Below are positions 37,486 through 46,668 of a stretch of DNA of 64,000 nt, one piece after another (positions within the stretch are counted from its first letter, which is position 1; every line of letters begins with the position of its first letter). The stretch spans positions 248,001 to 312,000 of the forward strand of contig CAVROM010000002.1 of NCBI GenBank assembly GCA_963722815.1. The letters run 5' to 3'. The DNA comes from DASQFQ01 sp963722815 (lineage in GTDB: Bacteria; Actinomycetota; Thermoleophilia; Solirubrobacterales; Solirubrobacteraceae). A program made the position numbers and the translations under genes. The notes under the pieces are model-generated. The model made no database searches and was not told the origin of the DNA. It saw only the letters and a program-made list of their open reading frames with translations.

Positions 37486-39723
37486 ATGAGCAACCGGGAC
37501 GAGCGCGAGCTGCGGGAAGAGAAGGACGGGATCACGCGGCGCGACTTCCTCGACGGGGCCGCGGTCAGCGCGGCCGGGCTCGCCGCCGCGGCGGCCTTCC
37601 CCGGGCTGACCGGCGCCGAGGCGATGGCCCACGGGCACGCGGGTGACGCGCCGCTGCCGCCCGGCTACTACCCGCCGACCTTCAGCGACCCGTACACCGG
37701 CGAGCCGGCCCAGGTGATCCGGCGCACGATCAAGATCGACGGCCCGCCGCCCTCGAAGCCGTCGCAGATCCACTCCACCAAGGGCGGCCCCGGCATCCAC
37801 GCGCGTGTGAAGGACACGCGCGAGAAGTACGACTGCGTGATCGTCGGCGCCGGCGCGAGCGGGATCTCGGCCGCGAAGTGGTACCAGGACCGCTTCGGCC
37901 CGGACAAGAAGATCCTCATCATCGACCAGCTGCCGGACTTCGGCGGCCACTCCCACCGCAACGAGTTCCACGTCCCCAACGCGGCCAACGGCGGCGCCGA
38001 CGTGATGACGCTGCGCAACGGCGGCACCGTCAACCTCGACAGCATCGGGAGCTGGGGCCAGGACGCGCCGGGCGGCATCCCGGGCTCGTACGGGCAGCAC
38101 GCGGTCGACTTCCTCAACTGGGCGGGCGTCGACTTCACGAGCGCGACCCCGTGGCAGAACGGCGGCGCGGCCGGCATCCCCGCGTCCTATGGCCTCTACC
38201 AGCGGCTGCTCTTCCCGGCCGCCGAGTTCGGCACCGACCACGTGATCCCGGCCCGCAACGCCGGGCCGTTCGCCGGCCTCGAGCCGGCCACGGCGGACGG
38301 GTGGACGAAGTTCCTCGCGCGCACGCCCTACTCCGACGCGGCGCGCGCCGGCATCCTGCGCGTCCAGACCGCCGACGAGGACTTCCTCGCCAACGCGCCC
38401 GGCGCGCCGCTCACGCAGCAGCAGAAGCGCGAGTACCTGACCTCGATCACCTACAAGCAGTACCTGGTCAACCACGTCGGCATCAACGACGAGGCGTTCT
38501 TCGGCGAGTACTGGCGCGGCTCGGGCGGTCTGCTCGGCGCGGGCGGCCAGGCGGTCTCCGCGGCCGACTGCTGGATCCTCGGGCGTCCCGGCTTCCCCGA
38601 CGGCGTCGGGCTCGGCGACACCGAGGACATCCAGCTGGCCGGGATCGGGCGCACCCCGTACCAGGACTCGCGCTCGACCGGCGACCCGTCGCGCGCGTGG
38701 CCCGACGGCAACACGTCGCTGCTGCGGCTCGCGCTCAGCAAGCTGATCCCCAACGCGTTCCCGAACGTCGACGTCGGCGACGGCCCGAAGCGCCCCGACC
38801 AACTCAGCATCGTCAAGGCCCAGGCCCTCTACCCGGAGCTCGACAACCCGCGCAACCACGTGCGGGTGCGGCTGAACTCGACGGTGTTCAGCGTCGAGCC
38901 GTGCAAGGACCGCAAGGGCTACTCGCCGGTCGACTACGTGCTCAACCGCGTGCCCGGGGCGGAGCGGCACCACCACCACGGTCACCACGGCCACAACGGC
39001 AAGAACGAGGGCCGGCGCGTGTGGGCGCGGCACGTCGTGATGGCGTGCTGGAACCGCGTCACTGCGCACGTGGTCGACGGCCTCCCGAAGAAGCAGGTCG
39101 AGGGCCTCTGCTACGCCCGCAAGGTGCCGCTGATCTACGGGCGCGCGGCGCTGAACAACTGGCAGGCGTTCGCCGACTCGAAGGTCGCGAGCATCAGCCC
39201 GCGCGGTACGAGCCTGTTCTGGGACAGCCTGAGCGTGAGCGCGGGAGCCGGCTTCGGACCCATCGCCACGCCGGGCAAGTACTACGGGCCGACGCCGAAC
39301 CAGCCGCCGAGCGCGCCCGCGCAGCTGTCATTCACGGTCGTGCCGAATCACCCCGACGCGGTGCCGCAGCTGTTCGCGTACTCGACCGGCCAGCAGATGC
39401 TGCGCGAGCGGACCTGGCCCGAGCTCGAGGACTCGGTGATCGACCTGATCGACCGCGTCGTCAACAAGGAGGGCGGCGACTTCGAGCCCGAGCGCGACAT
39501 CGCCGACTGGAAGATCAACCGCTGGAGCTACGGCTACGCGCACGAGCTGACGTCCACGTTCGACCCGTCGCTGTACGGGCCGGTCCAGGGCCAGCCGCAG
39601 TACGCGGGGCGCCAGCCGTTCCGCAACGTCGCGATCGCGAACTCCGACTCGGAGGCGTTCGCGTACACCCACAGCGCGATCAACGAGGCGTACCGGGCGG
39701 TGCAGGACCTGCCGCCGCTCTGA
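37486..39723 (+). CDS. Tat-exported FAD-dependent oxidoreductase (spermidine-dehydrogenase-like)
   Basis: The 745-residue protein has a twin-arginine signal (ITRRDFLDGAAVSAAGLAAAAAF), a Pro-rich segment, and a FAD-binding Rossmann motif (YDCVIVGAGASGISAAKWYQDRFG, then DQLPDFGGHSHRNEF). This order is typical of periplasmic spermidine dehydrogenases and related amine oxidases. An unusual His/Gly-rich loop (HHHHGHHGHNGKNEGR, about residue 500) may bind metal. The ATG at 37486 has GGAGGA six bases upstream. A folded flavoprotein exported by Tat would oxidise its substrate outside the membrane. The substrate is not certain. Intact. Confidence 0.7.
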   Translation: MSNRDERELREEKDGITRRDFLDGAAVSAAGLAAAAAFPGLTGAEAMAHGHAGDAPLPPGYYPPTFSDPYTGEPAQVIRRTIKIDGPPPSKPSQIHSTKGGPGIHARVKDTREKYDCVIVGAGASGISAAKWYQDRFGPDKKILIIDQLPDFGGHSHRNEFHVPNAANGGADVMTLRNGGTVNLDSIGSWGQDAPGGIPGSYGQHAVDFLNWAGVDFTSATPWQNGGAAGIPASYGLYQRLLFPAAEFGTDHVIPARNAGPFAGLEPATADGWTKFLARTPYSDAARAGILRVQTADEDFLANAPGAPLTQQQKREYLTSITYKQYLVNHVGINDEAFFGEYWRGSGGLLGAGGQAVSAADCWILGRPGFPDGVGLGDTEDIQLAGIGRTPYQDSRSTGDPSRAWPDGNTSLLRLALSKLIPNAFPNVDVGDGPKRPDQLSIVKAQALYPELDNPRNHVRVRLNSTVFSVEPCKDRKGYSPVDYVLNRVPGAERHHHHGHHGHNGKNEGRRVWARHVVMACWNRVTAHVVDGLPKKQVEGLCYARKVPLIYGRAALNNWQAFADSKVASISPRGTSLFWDSLSVSAGAGFGPIATPGKYYGPTPNQPPSAPAQLSFTVVPNHPDAVPQLFAYSTGQQMLRERTWPELEDSVIDLIDRVVNKEGGDFEPERDIADWKINRWSYGYAHELTSTFDPSLYGPVQGQPQYAGRQPFRNVAIANSDSEAFAYTHSAINEAYRAVQDLPPL

Positions 39724-39728
39724 GCCCC

Positions 39729-40850
39729 ATGCTCGAGCTGATCGGCCCGGAGGACCCGGGCTTCGATCTGCAGCGCAGGACGTTCAACGCGATCGTCGAC
39801 GCACGGCCGGCGGCGATCGCGCGCTGCGCCTCGCGCACGGACGTGATCGCCGCGCTCGCGCTCGCTGCCGAGCGCGGGCTGCCGGTCGCGGTCCGCGGCG
39901 GGGGCACCTCCGAGTCGTCCACGGTCGACGGCGGCATCCAGATCGACCTTGCCGAGCTCGACGCGATCGAGATCGACCTGCCGTCGCGCACGGCGAGCGT
40001 CGGCGGCGGCGTGATCTGGGCGGACCTGGACGAGGCGACGCAGGAGCACGGGCTGGCCGTGACCGGCGCGCGGCTCTCCGGTCTCGGCGTCGTGGGCGTC
40101 GCGCTGGGCGAGGCCAGCGGGTGGCTGGAGCGCGCGCTCGGGCCGACCGGGGCGAGTGTCGTCGGCGGGGAGGTGGTGCTCGCCGACGGTCGCGTCGCCG
40201 AGGCGACCGAGGACGCCGAGCTGCTGCGGGCGCTGCAGGGCGCGGGCACTGGGATCGGGGTCGTGACCCGGCTCGACCTGCGGCTGCATCCGGTCGGCCC
40301 GGAGCTGCTCTGCGGCTTCCTCGCCTTCCCGCGCGAGCGGGCGGCCGAGGTGGCGCGGGTCTACCGGGACTTCATCGCGGAGGCTTCGGATCAGGTGGGC
40401 GGCGGGCTGCTGCTGGGCGCCGGCCTGGGCGGCGTCTGCTCGATCGTGTTCTGCCACCTCGGCAGCGTCGAGGCCGGCGAGGAGGCGGTCGCGCCGCTGC
40501 GCGCGCTGCAGCCCTCACTCGATGCGGTCGCGCCCAACCCGTACCGGGCGTTCCAGCGCATCTGGGACACGAGCAACCCGCCCGGCGTGCGGGCTCACCT
40601 CCGCAACGCTGTCCTCCCCGAGCTGCCGGACGACGCCATCGACACGGTGATCGCGCGCGCGAACCTGCCCGCCGCGAGCCTTTCCTACGTGTTCCTCCGC
40701 CCGCTCGGCGGTGCGCTCGACGTCGCCGGATGGGCCTGTCAGTGCGTCGGGCTGTGGCCCCCGGTTCCGTCGCTCGATCCCGGGCAGGTGGCGTGGGTCG
40801 ACGACTGCGTGGCGGCCGTCGAGCGGTTCACCCGACGGGCTACGGCCTGA
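39729..40850 (+). CDS. PCMH-type FAD-binding oxidoreductase (BBE-like), atypical flavin site
   Basis: The sequence has the vanillyl-alcohol-oxidase/BBE FAD fold (RCASRTDVIAALALAAERGLPVAVRGGGTSESSTVDGG, then SVGGGVIWADLDEATQEHGLAV). The position of the His that often binds FAD covalently (GGGHS) is Thr here, and the usual CxLGG loop reads GLGVVGVALGEASGWL, without Cys. FAD would be non-covalently held, if bound at all. The C-terminal BBE segment with its Asn-Tyr pair is absent; the end reads DDCVAAVERFTRRATA. It starts 5 bp after the Tat flavoprotein and may be cotranscribed with it. Substrate unknown. Confidence 0.7.
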   Translation: MLELIGPEDPGFDLQRRTFNAIVDARPAAIARCASRTDVIAALALAAERGLPVAVRGGGTSESSTVDGGIQIDLAELDAIEIDLPSRTASVGGGVIWADLDEATQEHGLAVTGARLSGLGVVGVALGEASGWLERALGPTGASVVGGEVVLADGRVAEATEDAELLRALQGAGTGIGVVTRLDLRLHPVGPELLCGFLAFPRERAAEVARVYRDFIAEASDQVGGGLLLGAGLGGVCSIVFCHLGSVEAGEEAVAPLRALQPSLDAVAPNPYRAFQRIWDTSNPPGVRAHLRNAVLPELPDDAIDTVIARANLPAASLSYVFLRPLGGALDVAGWACQCVGLWPPVPSLDPGQVAWVDDCVAAVERFTRRATA

Positions 40851-42042
40851 CGACCGGCCCGGTCTGCACGGCCTCGAGCGCGCTCGCGGGGATCGACTTG
40901 ATCCCGTTCAGCGCCTCGTCGTCCCAGCCGCGGTCGACCACGCCGCCGACGTACACGCGCGGCGAGCCCGCGTTGTCGGCCACGATCGCGCCGTAGGTCT
41001 TGAGCGCCTGCGCGATCGCGCGCGCCTGGCCGCGCAGGCCGCTGATGTCGTAGCCCGCCTTGAGCCGGACGCGCAGGCCCATCGGCGGCTGGTCGGTGTC
41101 GGTGTTGCTCGACGCCCAGTGCGTCGCCGGGTGGATGTACGCCTTCTGGGTCACCGGAACCGTGATGCGCAGCGCGTGGTGGATGGCGCCGGCGTCGGCC
41201 TCGTCGCGGCGCGCGAGCCCGGGCAGGATCGGCAGCCCAGCGGCGTCGGCCGAGGTCCAGCCCTCGGGGCGCAGCCGGTTCGACTTCAGGTCCCACACCG
41301 CGCCGCTGTAGGCGTGCCAGCCGGAGCCCTCGCGCTCGGCGGCGTAGAGCTCGAACAGCTTGCAGTCGCCCTGGCGCAGCGTGAGCACGTGGCGGTCGCC
41401 GCCGCCCTCGACCGGCGCGTCGGGCGGGATCGGGTACGGGCCGGGGTCGGACTCGTCGGCCTCGTCGAAGCTGACCGGCACGAGCGGCTGCGAGAACGGG
41501 ACGCTGACGTAGGGGATGCCGTAGGCGCCGTCACCGCCGAAGTCAGGCCACAACGTCATCGAGCCGAGCGAGCCGATGTAGTCGTGCGCGGTGTCGACCG
41601 GCGCCTTCGACACGTCGGTGTTCCACGCATTGTCGGGCGGGAAGAGCGCGCAACTGCCGAGCGTCGGGCGGCTGCCGGGAGCGCCGCCGCCGCCTCCGGG
41701 AGCCGGCGCCGCGTCACCGCCGGGCGACGGCGTCCGCACGGTCACGCGTCGCACCTTCGCGCAGCGCTGCTTGCGGCACGCGCGGACGGAGTAGCGGTAC
41801 TTGCGCCCCGGCTTCACGCGCCGGTCGGTGAAGCGATGGCGGTTGCGCTTGAGCTTGGCCTTGCGGCCCGTGCGCTTGACGACGTAGCGCGTCTCCCCGC
41901 GCGAGCGGTCGCGCCAGGTGAGCTTCACGGTGGTGGCCGTCGCCTTCGCGCGCAGCTTCCCGACCGGTCGCAGCTTGGCGTCGGCCGGCACGGCGATCAG
42001 CAACGCGAGCGCAAGCGCCGCGACGACGGCTCTCATACCCAT
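40840..42042 (-). CDS. secreted protein with FN3-like domain, function unknown
   Basis: ATG 42042 or 42036 begins a signal peptide (MRAVVAALALALLIAVPADA). A basic fibronectin-III-like domain (KATATTVKLTWRDRSRGETRYVVKR, then GRKYRYSVRACRKQRC) and a Gly/Pro/Ala linker follow. The C-terminal 250 residues are a conserved bacterial secreted domain (FPPDNAWNTDVS, YGIPYVSVPFSQP, DADESDPGPYPIPPDAP-type segment, GGDRHVLTLRQGDCKLFELYAAE, WTSADAAGLPILPGL, QPPMGLRVRLKAGYDISG). The domain looks enzymatic or carbohydrate-binding, but I cannot name its reaction. It ends 11 bp inside the convergent FAD protein gene. Confidence 0.7.
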   Translation of the reverse strand: MGMRAVVAALALALLIAVPADAKLRPVGKLRAKATATTVKLTWRDRSRGETRYVVKRTGRKAKLKRNRHRFTDRRVKPGRKYRYSVRACRKQRCAKVRRVTVRTPSPGGDAAPAPGGGGGAPGSRPTLGSCALFPPDNAWNTDVSKAPVDTAHDYIGSLGSMTLWPDFGGDGAYGIPYVSVPFSQPLVPVSFDEADESDPGPYPIPPDAPVEGGGDRHVLTLRQGDCKLFELYAAEREGSGWHAYSGAVWDLKSNRLRPEGWTSADAAGLPILPGLARRDEADAGAIHHALRITVPVTQKAYIHPATHWASSNTDTDQPPMGLRVRLKAGYDISGLRGQARAIAQALKTYGAIVADNAGSPRVYVGGVVDRGWDDEALNGIKSIPASALEAVQTGPVVRP

Positions 42043-42076
42043 CGTTTCGGCGCGCCCGGCCGTCGTCCTTGAATCG

Positions 42077-44284
42077 TCAGGCCGCCACCTTCGGCCGCTC
42101 GTCCACCGCGGGCGCCGCGGCGCGCGGCTCGGTGCGGACCCGCGGGAGCCATTCGAGCCAGCGCGGGAGGTACCAGTTCCAGTCACCCAGCAGCGTCATC
42201 GTCGCCGGCAGCAGCACGGCGCGGACAATAGTGGCGTCGAGCAGCACCGCCACCGCCAGGCCGACGCCCATCATCTTGAAGTCGATCATCGCGAGCGTGG
42301 CGAAGATCGCGAACACGCCGACCATCACCACCGCGGCGCTCGTGACCACGCCCGCCGTCGCGCGGATGCCGTGCGCGACCGCGTCGGCGGTGGTCATGCC
42401 GGCGTCGTAGCCCTCGCGCACGCGGCTGAGGATCAGCACGTGGTAGTCCATCGACAGCCCGAACAGGACGACGAACAGGAACAGCGGCAGCCACGCAGTC
42501 ACGCCGCCGATCGAGTGGTAGCCCAGCAGCGACTCGAACCGGCCGTCCTGGAAGATGAGCACGAGCACGCCATAGGACGCGGCCACCGAGAGCATGTTCA
42601 GCACGATCGCCTTGATCGGGATCACGATCGAGCGGAACGTGACCAGGAGCAGCAGGAAGGCGAGCCCGAGGACGAAGACGAACACGAGCGGCGCGTGCGC
42701 CTTCATCGAGTCGTTGAAGTCACGCGAGCCCGCGGTCATTCCGGCCACGTGCGCCTGCGCGCCGTTCACTTTGCCGATCGTTGCGGGGACCACCTGCTCG
42801 CGCAGCACGTCGAGCGCGTGGTTGGACGTCGCGTCGGTGCCCGTGCCGGCGAGCGGGATGTGCACGCGCGCGGCGCGCTTGGAGGCGCTCACGTCGACGC
42901 CGAGCGATCGGCCCATCAGCCCGCTCGCAGCCGCCTTCCGCTCGAGCGCCGCGATCGCCGCCGTCACCGGCGGCGCGGTCACGTCCGGTGCGCTGACGAC
43001 GACCTCAGCGGGGAGTGGACCGCCCGGGAACGCCTTGTCGGCGCGGGAGATGACCTGCATCACCGGCAGGTCGCGCGGCAGTCCCTGCACCCCCGACTCG
43101 GCGGTGTGCAGGCGGAGGGCGGGGATCGCGAGCAGGATCAGCAGCAGCGCCGCGAGGCCGCCCCACAGCACCGGCCGCCGCAGCACGCCGCCGATCAGCG
43201 CCTGCCACACGCGCGACTCCCTGCGCCGGCGGCTGAGGAACGGGATGCGGCCGCGGTCGACGCGATCGCCGAGCTTGGAGAGCACGGCCGGCAGCACCGT
43301 CAGCGAGCCGATCAGCGAGATCGCCACCACGAGCACGGTGCCGACGCCGAAGCCCTGGAAGATGCGCGTCCCCATCAGGAACATGCCGGCCATCGCGGTC
43401 ATGACCGTGAGGCCGGAGACGAGCACCGCGCGGCCCGACGTCGCTGCCGCGACCTGGAGGGCGGAGGCGGGCGAGTGCCCCTTGGCGCGCTCCTCGCGCT
43501 CGCGCCGCAGGTAGAAGAGCGAGTAGTCGACGCCTACCGCCAGCCCGATCAACAGGATCACCGAGCTGATCGACTGGTCCATCCGCATCACGTGGCTGAT
43601 CAGCGCCGTCAGCCCGAGCGCGCCCGCGACGGCGGTCATGCCGAGCAGCAGCGGGATCCCGGCCGCGACGAGGGCGCCGAACGCGACGACGAGGATCACG
43701 AGCGTCACCGGGAGCGAGGTGAACTCCGCGCGCCGGAAGTCGGAGGAGATGCGGTCGTTGATCGCCTTGTTGGCGCTTCCGTCGCCGAACTCGCCGACGC
43801 GCAGCTGCGGGTGCGCGCGCTGGACCGCGGCGGTCGCGGCGAGCGCCGGGGCGACGCGGTCGGCCGCGGTGTCCGGGTCGCCGGTGAGCTGGAAGGTCAG
43901 CAGCGCCGAGCGCCCGTCACGGGAGAGCTGCCCGGCATTGGCGGGGTCGAGCGGCGACTTGATCGCGGCGATCGCGGGGACGCGCTCGAGCCGCGCGGTC
44001 AGGTCGGTCACCGCGGCGCGGAGCTGGGCGCGGTCGAGGGTGCCGCTGCGGCTCTGGAGCAGCACCTGCTCACCGGCGCGCTCGGTGGGGAACTCCTTCA
44101 CCAGCGTGCGCTCCGCCTGGCGCGAGTCGCCGATGCCGTAGTCCTGGTCGCGCAAGTTCACCACGCCGGCCGAGGAGCCGATCGCGAACGCCGCGAACAC
44201 GAAGGCCAGCCAGCCGAGGATGGCGGCGCGGCGGTGGGCGGCGCTCCACCGGGCAGCACGTGCGGTGACGCTCTCTCGGCTCAT
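42077..44284 (-). CDS. MMPL/RND-family membrane transporter
   Basis: The 735-residue protein has the duplicated RND layout. There is one N-terminal helix (AILGWLAFVFAAFAIGSSAGVV), a large external domain, five helices (from SLPVTLVILVVAFGALVAAGIPLLLGM, with VDYSLFYLRREREE carrying the proton-relay Asp-Tyr), a second external domain (SADKAFPGGPLPAEVVVSAP), then six helices including GLSMDYHVLILSRVREGYD. MMPL proteins export lipids, siderophores or drugs using the proton gradient. The start at ATG 44284 faces a divergent hydrolase gene. Its cargo is unknown; a siderophore-interacting protein lies about 830 bp away. Intact. Confidence 0.9.
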   Translation of the reverse strand: MSRESVTARAARWSAAHRRAAILGWLAFVFAAFAIGSSAGVVNLRDQDYGIGDSRQAERTLVKEFPTERAGEQVLLQSRSGTLDRAQLRAAVTDLTARLERVPAIAAIKSPLDPANAGQLSRDGRSALLTFQLTGDPDTAADRVAPALAATAAVQRAHPQLRVGEFGDGSANKAINDRISSDFRRAEFTSLPVTLVILVVAFGALVAAGIPLLLGMTAVAGALGLTALISHVMRMDQSISSVILLIGLAVGVDYSLFYLRREREERAKGHSPASALQVAAATSGRAVLVSGLTVMTAMAGMFLMGTRIFQGFGVGTVLVVAISLIGSLTVLPAVLSKLGDRVDRGRIPFLSRRRRESRVWQALIGGVLRRPVLWGGLAALLLILLAIPALRLHTAESGVQGLPRDLPVMQVISRADKAFPGGPLPAEVVVSAPDVTAPPVTAAIAALERKAAASGLMGRSLGVDVSASKRAARVHIPLAGTGTDATSNHALDVLREQVVPATIGKVNGAQAHVAGMTAGSRDFNDSMKAHAPLVFVFVLGLAFLLLLVTFRSIVIPIKAIVLNMLSVAASYGVLVLIFQDGRFESLLGYHSIGGVTAWLPLFLFVVLFGLSMDYHVLILSRVREGYDAGMTTADAVAHGIRATAGVVTSAAVVMVGVFAIFATLAMIDFKMMGVGLAVAVLLDATIVRAVLLPATMTLLGDWNWYLPRWLEWLPRVRTEPRAAAPAVDERPKVAA

Positions 44285-44363
44285 GACGCGACGGTACGAG
44301 CAGCGAGGCGGCGGCACATCGGTATTCGCCCGAGCGGCGCCTGCGCGGATACCCTGGCCCGCC

Positions 44364-45131
44364 GTGGGGTCTCCACTCGTCCTCATCCATGGGTTTACCG
44401 ACACCCCGCGCACGTGGGACCTCGTGCGCCCCGCGCTCGAGCAGCAGCACGAGGTGCTGGCGCCCGCGCTTGTCGGCCACGCCGGCGGCCCGCCGCTCGG
44501 CGACCGCGAGGTGACGCGCGACCTGCTCCCCGACGCGCTCGAGCAGGCGATGGACGAGGCCGGCATCGAGACTGCGCACATCGTCGGCAACTCGCTCGGC
44601 GGCTACTTCGCGCTGCATCTCGCGGCGCGCGGCCGGGCGCGCAGCGTCGTCGCGCTCGCGCCCGCCGGCGGCTGGGCCAAGGGCGACGACTCCTACAAGG
44701 AGACGCTCCGCTTCTTCCCCGAGCTCCAGCAGCAGGTCAAGCAGGTCGCGCCCTACGTCGACCGCTACCTGCAGACGCCGGAGGGCAAGCGCCGGGCCAC
44801 GCTCTTCACGACCGTCAACTACGAGCACATCCCGGCCGAGTTGCTCGCGCACCAGACGCGCGCGGTCGCGGACTGCGAGGGCACGGTCCCGATGACCGAG
44901 TACGCGATGCGCGAGGGCTACGACCTCGACGCCGAGAAGATCGGGTGCCCGGTGCGGATGGTGTGGGGGGCCGAGGACAAGCTGCTGCCGTGGCCGGCGG
45001 CGGCGGTCCGCTATCGCGAGGACTGGCTGCCGAACGCAGACTACGTCGTGCTCGACGACGTCGGCCACTCGCCGCAGCTCGACGTCCCGCTCGAGACGGC
45101 GCAGCTGATCCTGGGCTTCACGCAGCCGTGA
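44364..45131 (+). CDS. alpha/beta hydrolase
   Basis: The protein starts at GTG 44364 directly before the first core strand (GSPLVLIHGFTDTPRTWDLV). An in-frame earlier start would only add Arg/Ala-rich sequence overlapping the divergent transporter gene. It has the nucleophile elbow HIVGNSLGGYFALHL (Ser), an Asp in VRMVWGAEDKLLPW and His in LDDVGHSPQLDVP. The cap (FFPELQQQVKQVAPYVDRYLQTPEGKRR) is helical. Very short 5' leader space suggests leaderless translation. It is an esterase or lipase-like enzyme of unknown substrate, intact. It ends 14 bp inside the convergent siderophore-interacting protein gene. Confidence 0.85.
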   Translation: MGSPLVLIHGFTDTPRTWDLVRPALEQQHEVLAPALVGHAGGPPLGDREVTRDLLPDALEQAMDEAGIETAHIVGNSLGGYFALHLAARGRARSVVALAPAGGWAKGDDSYKETLRFFPELQQQVKQVAPYVDRYLQTPEGKRRATLFTTVNYEHIPAELLAHQTRAVADCEGTVPMTEYAMREGYDLDAEKIGCPVRMVWGAEDKLLPWPAAAVRYREDWLPNADYVVLDDVGHSPQLDVPLETAQLILGFTQP

Positions 45132-45834
45132 GGTCGGCCTCGACGAGCCGGTTCCACTCCGGCTTGTCCTCGCGCCAGCCCTCTTCGGTGCGCTTGCGCT
45201 TCCAGTAGCCGGAGATCGAGACCGACTCGCGCGGGAGCCCGCGCTCGGCGAGCAGGTGGCGGCGCAGCGCGCGCACCGCGCTCGCCTCGCCGTGGGCGAA
45301 CACGTGGACCGCGCCCTCCGGCCACTCGAGCGAGCGGACGGCGTCGGCGAGCGACTCGTCATCGCCGCTGTGCAGCCACCGCACGCGCAGGTCCCCGGGT
45401 GACTCCAGCGGCTGCTCGTCCTCCGGCCCGTCGCCCTGGAGCAGGACGTGCACCAACCGTCCCTCCGGCACCCGCGCGAGCGAGGCGGAGATCGCTGGGA
45501 CGACGCTCGGGTCGCCAACCATCAGGTGCCAGTCGGCGTCCGGGTCGGGCGTGTAGGCCCCGCCGGGACCGCGCAGCTCGAGCGTGTCGCCGGGCTTGGC
45601 GGCGGCCGCCCACGGACCCGCCACGCCTTCGTCGCCATGGACGACGAAGTCGATCGTCAGCCGCTCGCCGTCCCACTCGCGCACGGTGTAGGTGCGCGTG
45701 CGCTCGCGGATGCGGAGCTTCACGTAGTGATCGGTGAACTCGCCGGCTCCGAAGCCCGCGAGGTCCTCGCCGCCGAACACGATGCGGATCATCCGCGGCG
45801 TGAGGCGCTGGACAGACTCGACGACAGCAATCAT
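45118..45834 (-). CDS. siderophore-interacting protein (FAD-binding ferric reductase, SIP/ViuB type)
   Basis: The 238-residue protein shows the SIP layout: FAD-binding barrel (MIRIVFGGEDLAGF, then GEFTDHYVKLRI, RTRTYTVREW, TIDFVVHGDEGVAGPWAAAAKPGD) and NAD(P)H domain (HLMVGDPSVVPAISASLARVPEG, VHVFAHGEASAVRALRRHLL). The C-terminal SISGYWKRKRTEEGWR motif is diagnostic. It reduces ferric siderophores in the cytosol to release iron. An ATTAGG/CCTAAT palindrome covers its start codon region, suggesting iron-dependent repression by an IdeR/DtxR protein. Intact. Confidence 0.92.
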   Translation of the reverse strand: MIAVVESVQRLTPRMIRIVFGGEDLAGFGAGEFTDHYVKLRIRERTRTYTVREWDGERLTIDFVVHGDEGVAGPWAAAAKPGDTLELRGPGGAYTPDPDADWHLMVGDPSVVPAISASLARVPEGRLVHVLLQGDGPEDEQPLESPGDLRVRWLHSGDDESLADAVRSLEWPEGAVHVFAHGEASAVRALRRHLLAERGLPRESVSISGYWKRKRTEEGWREDKPEWNRLVEADLTAA

Positions 45835-45848
45835 TAGGGTTACCTAAT
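45833..45848 (-). promoter_or_regulatory. IdeR/DtxR-like palindrome overlapping the SIP start
   Basis: ATTAGG-GTTA-CCTAAT is a 16-bp palindrome whose arms match the half sites of the known IdeR/DtxR iron box (TTAGG...CCTAA). It overlaps the first base of the ATG, so bound repressor would sit on the start of a leaderless or nearly leaderless message. Confidence 0.65.
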
Positions 45849-45861
45849 AGCAGAGCGCCCG

Positions 45862-46668
45862 CTACGGCAGGGAGCCGGCCACGAAGGGCTCGGTGCCCAG
45901 GGCCAGCGTCAGGCCGCTGAAGCCGTTGGCCTGCGCGTACGCGAGCTCCTTGGCGACGTCGCCGACGCCGTTGGAGGCGGGCAGCGGGGCGATCGCCACG
46001 GTGCTGAGCACGCCGAGCGCCGCGCCGGTCTTCGACAGGAACGCGCTGCCCGAGTCACCCGGGATGCCCGGGGTCACGGTGTAGACGGAGTGGGTCCAGC
46101 CGCCCGCGTCGTCGCCCAGGCTGTAGCCCTCCTTCGGGCTGAGCTGGGTGATGCCGCCGCGCAGCTCGGAGTTGCCGTACGAGTAGACCTTGTCGCGCAG
46201 CGCCGTCGACGCGCCGACCGCGTTCGGGCCGCCCCAGTGGGGGATCGACGGGTTGACGTTCGCGACGTCGCTCGGGTCGAACTTCACGAGCGCGAGGTCG
46301 TTGTACTGACAGGTGTCGGGGTCGGACTCACCCCTGGCCTGCATCGTCAGCCACGAGTTGTAGACCATGGTCCCGGGCTTGCTCGCGCCGGTCACCTCGA
46401 CGGGCGTGCCGACCGGCAGCGAGCCGGAGTCGCAGCCGTTGGTCTCGGTCGAGCCGCCGGTGCCGGAGCAGTGCGCGGCCTGGCCGATGTAGGTGTTGGA
46501 CGCGTCGGTGTAGACGAAGTTCGCGGTGCACTGGGCGCCGTCGGTGAAGGTCTGGACGCCAGGATGGATCGCCGCGCTCGAGGCGGGCGCCCACGCGGAG
46601 GCGGCGGCCGGTGCGATCGCGCCGATCGCGAGCGCGCAGACGAGTACGGCGAGGCTACGCCGGTGCAT
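45862..46668 (-). CDS. secreted trypsin-like serine protease
   Basis: ATG 46668 starts a signal peptide (LAVLVCALAIGAIAPAAASA). The chymotrypsin-fold triad is visible: His in YIGQAAHCSG, Asp in QYNDLALVKFD, and Ser in TPGIPGDSGSAFLS. Cys pairs near GAQCTANF/AAHCSG and NGCDSG/DTCQYND fit extracellular disulfides. There is no propeptide of alpha-lytic type and no extra domain, so it may be an exported protease with simple processing. The ATG lies 170 bp from the divergent mannitol dehydrogenase gene. Intact. Confidence 0.85.
   Translation of the reverse strand: MHRRSLAVLVCALAIGAIAPAAASAWAPASSAAIHPGVQTFTDGAQCTANFVYTDASNTYIGQAAHCSGTGGSTETNGCDSGSLPVGTPVEVTGASKPGTMVYNSWLTMQARGESDPDTCQYNDLALVKFDPSDVANVNPSIPHWGGPNAVGASTALRDKVYSYGNSELRGGITQLSPKEGYSLGDDAGGWTHSVYTVTPGIPGDSGSAFLSKTGAALGVLSTVAIAPLPASNGVGDVAKELAYAQANGFSGLTLALGTEPFVAGSLP

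Noticed and set aside
35010..37535. 841-codon minus-strand frame
   Set aside because: It spans antisense of the glycerophosphodiesterase and part of the truncated epimerase and TetR genes in the wrong frame.
38940..38998. His/Gly-rich repeat in the Tat flavoenzyme as a tandem-repeat expansion artefact
   Set aside because: The codons vary and the frame is kept, so it is taken as a genuine His-rich loop.
37456..39069. 537-codon minus-strand frame opposite the Tat flavoenzyme
   Set aside because: It is a shadow of a conserved gene, rich in Val/Arg/Asp and without a domain.
41918..45208. 1096-codon plus-strand frame
   Set aside because: It lies antisense to the MMPL transporter; low-complexity Arg/Asp/Glu/His composition.
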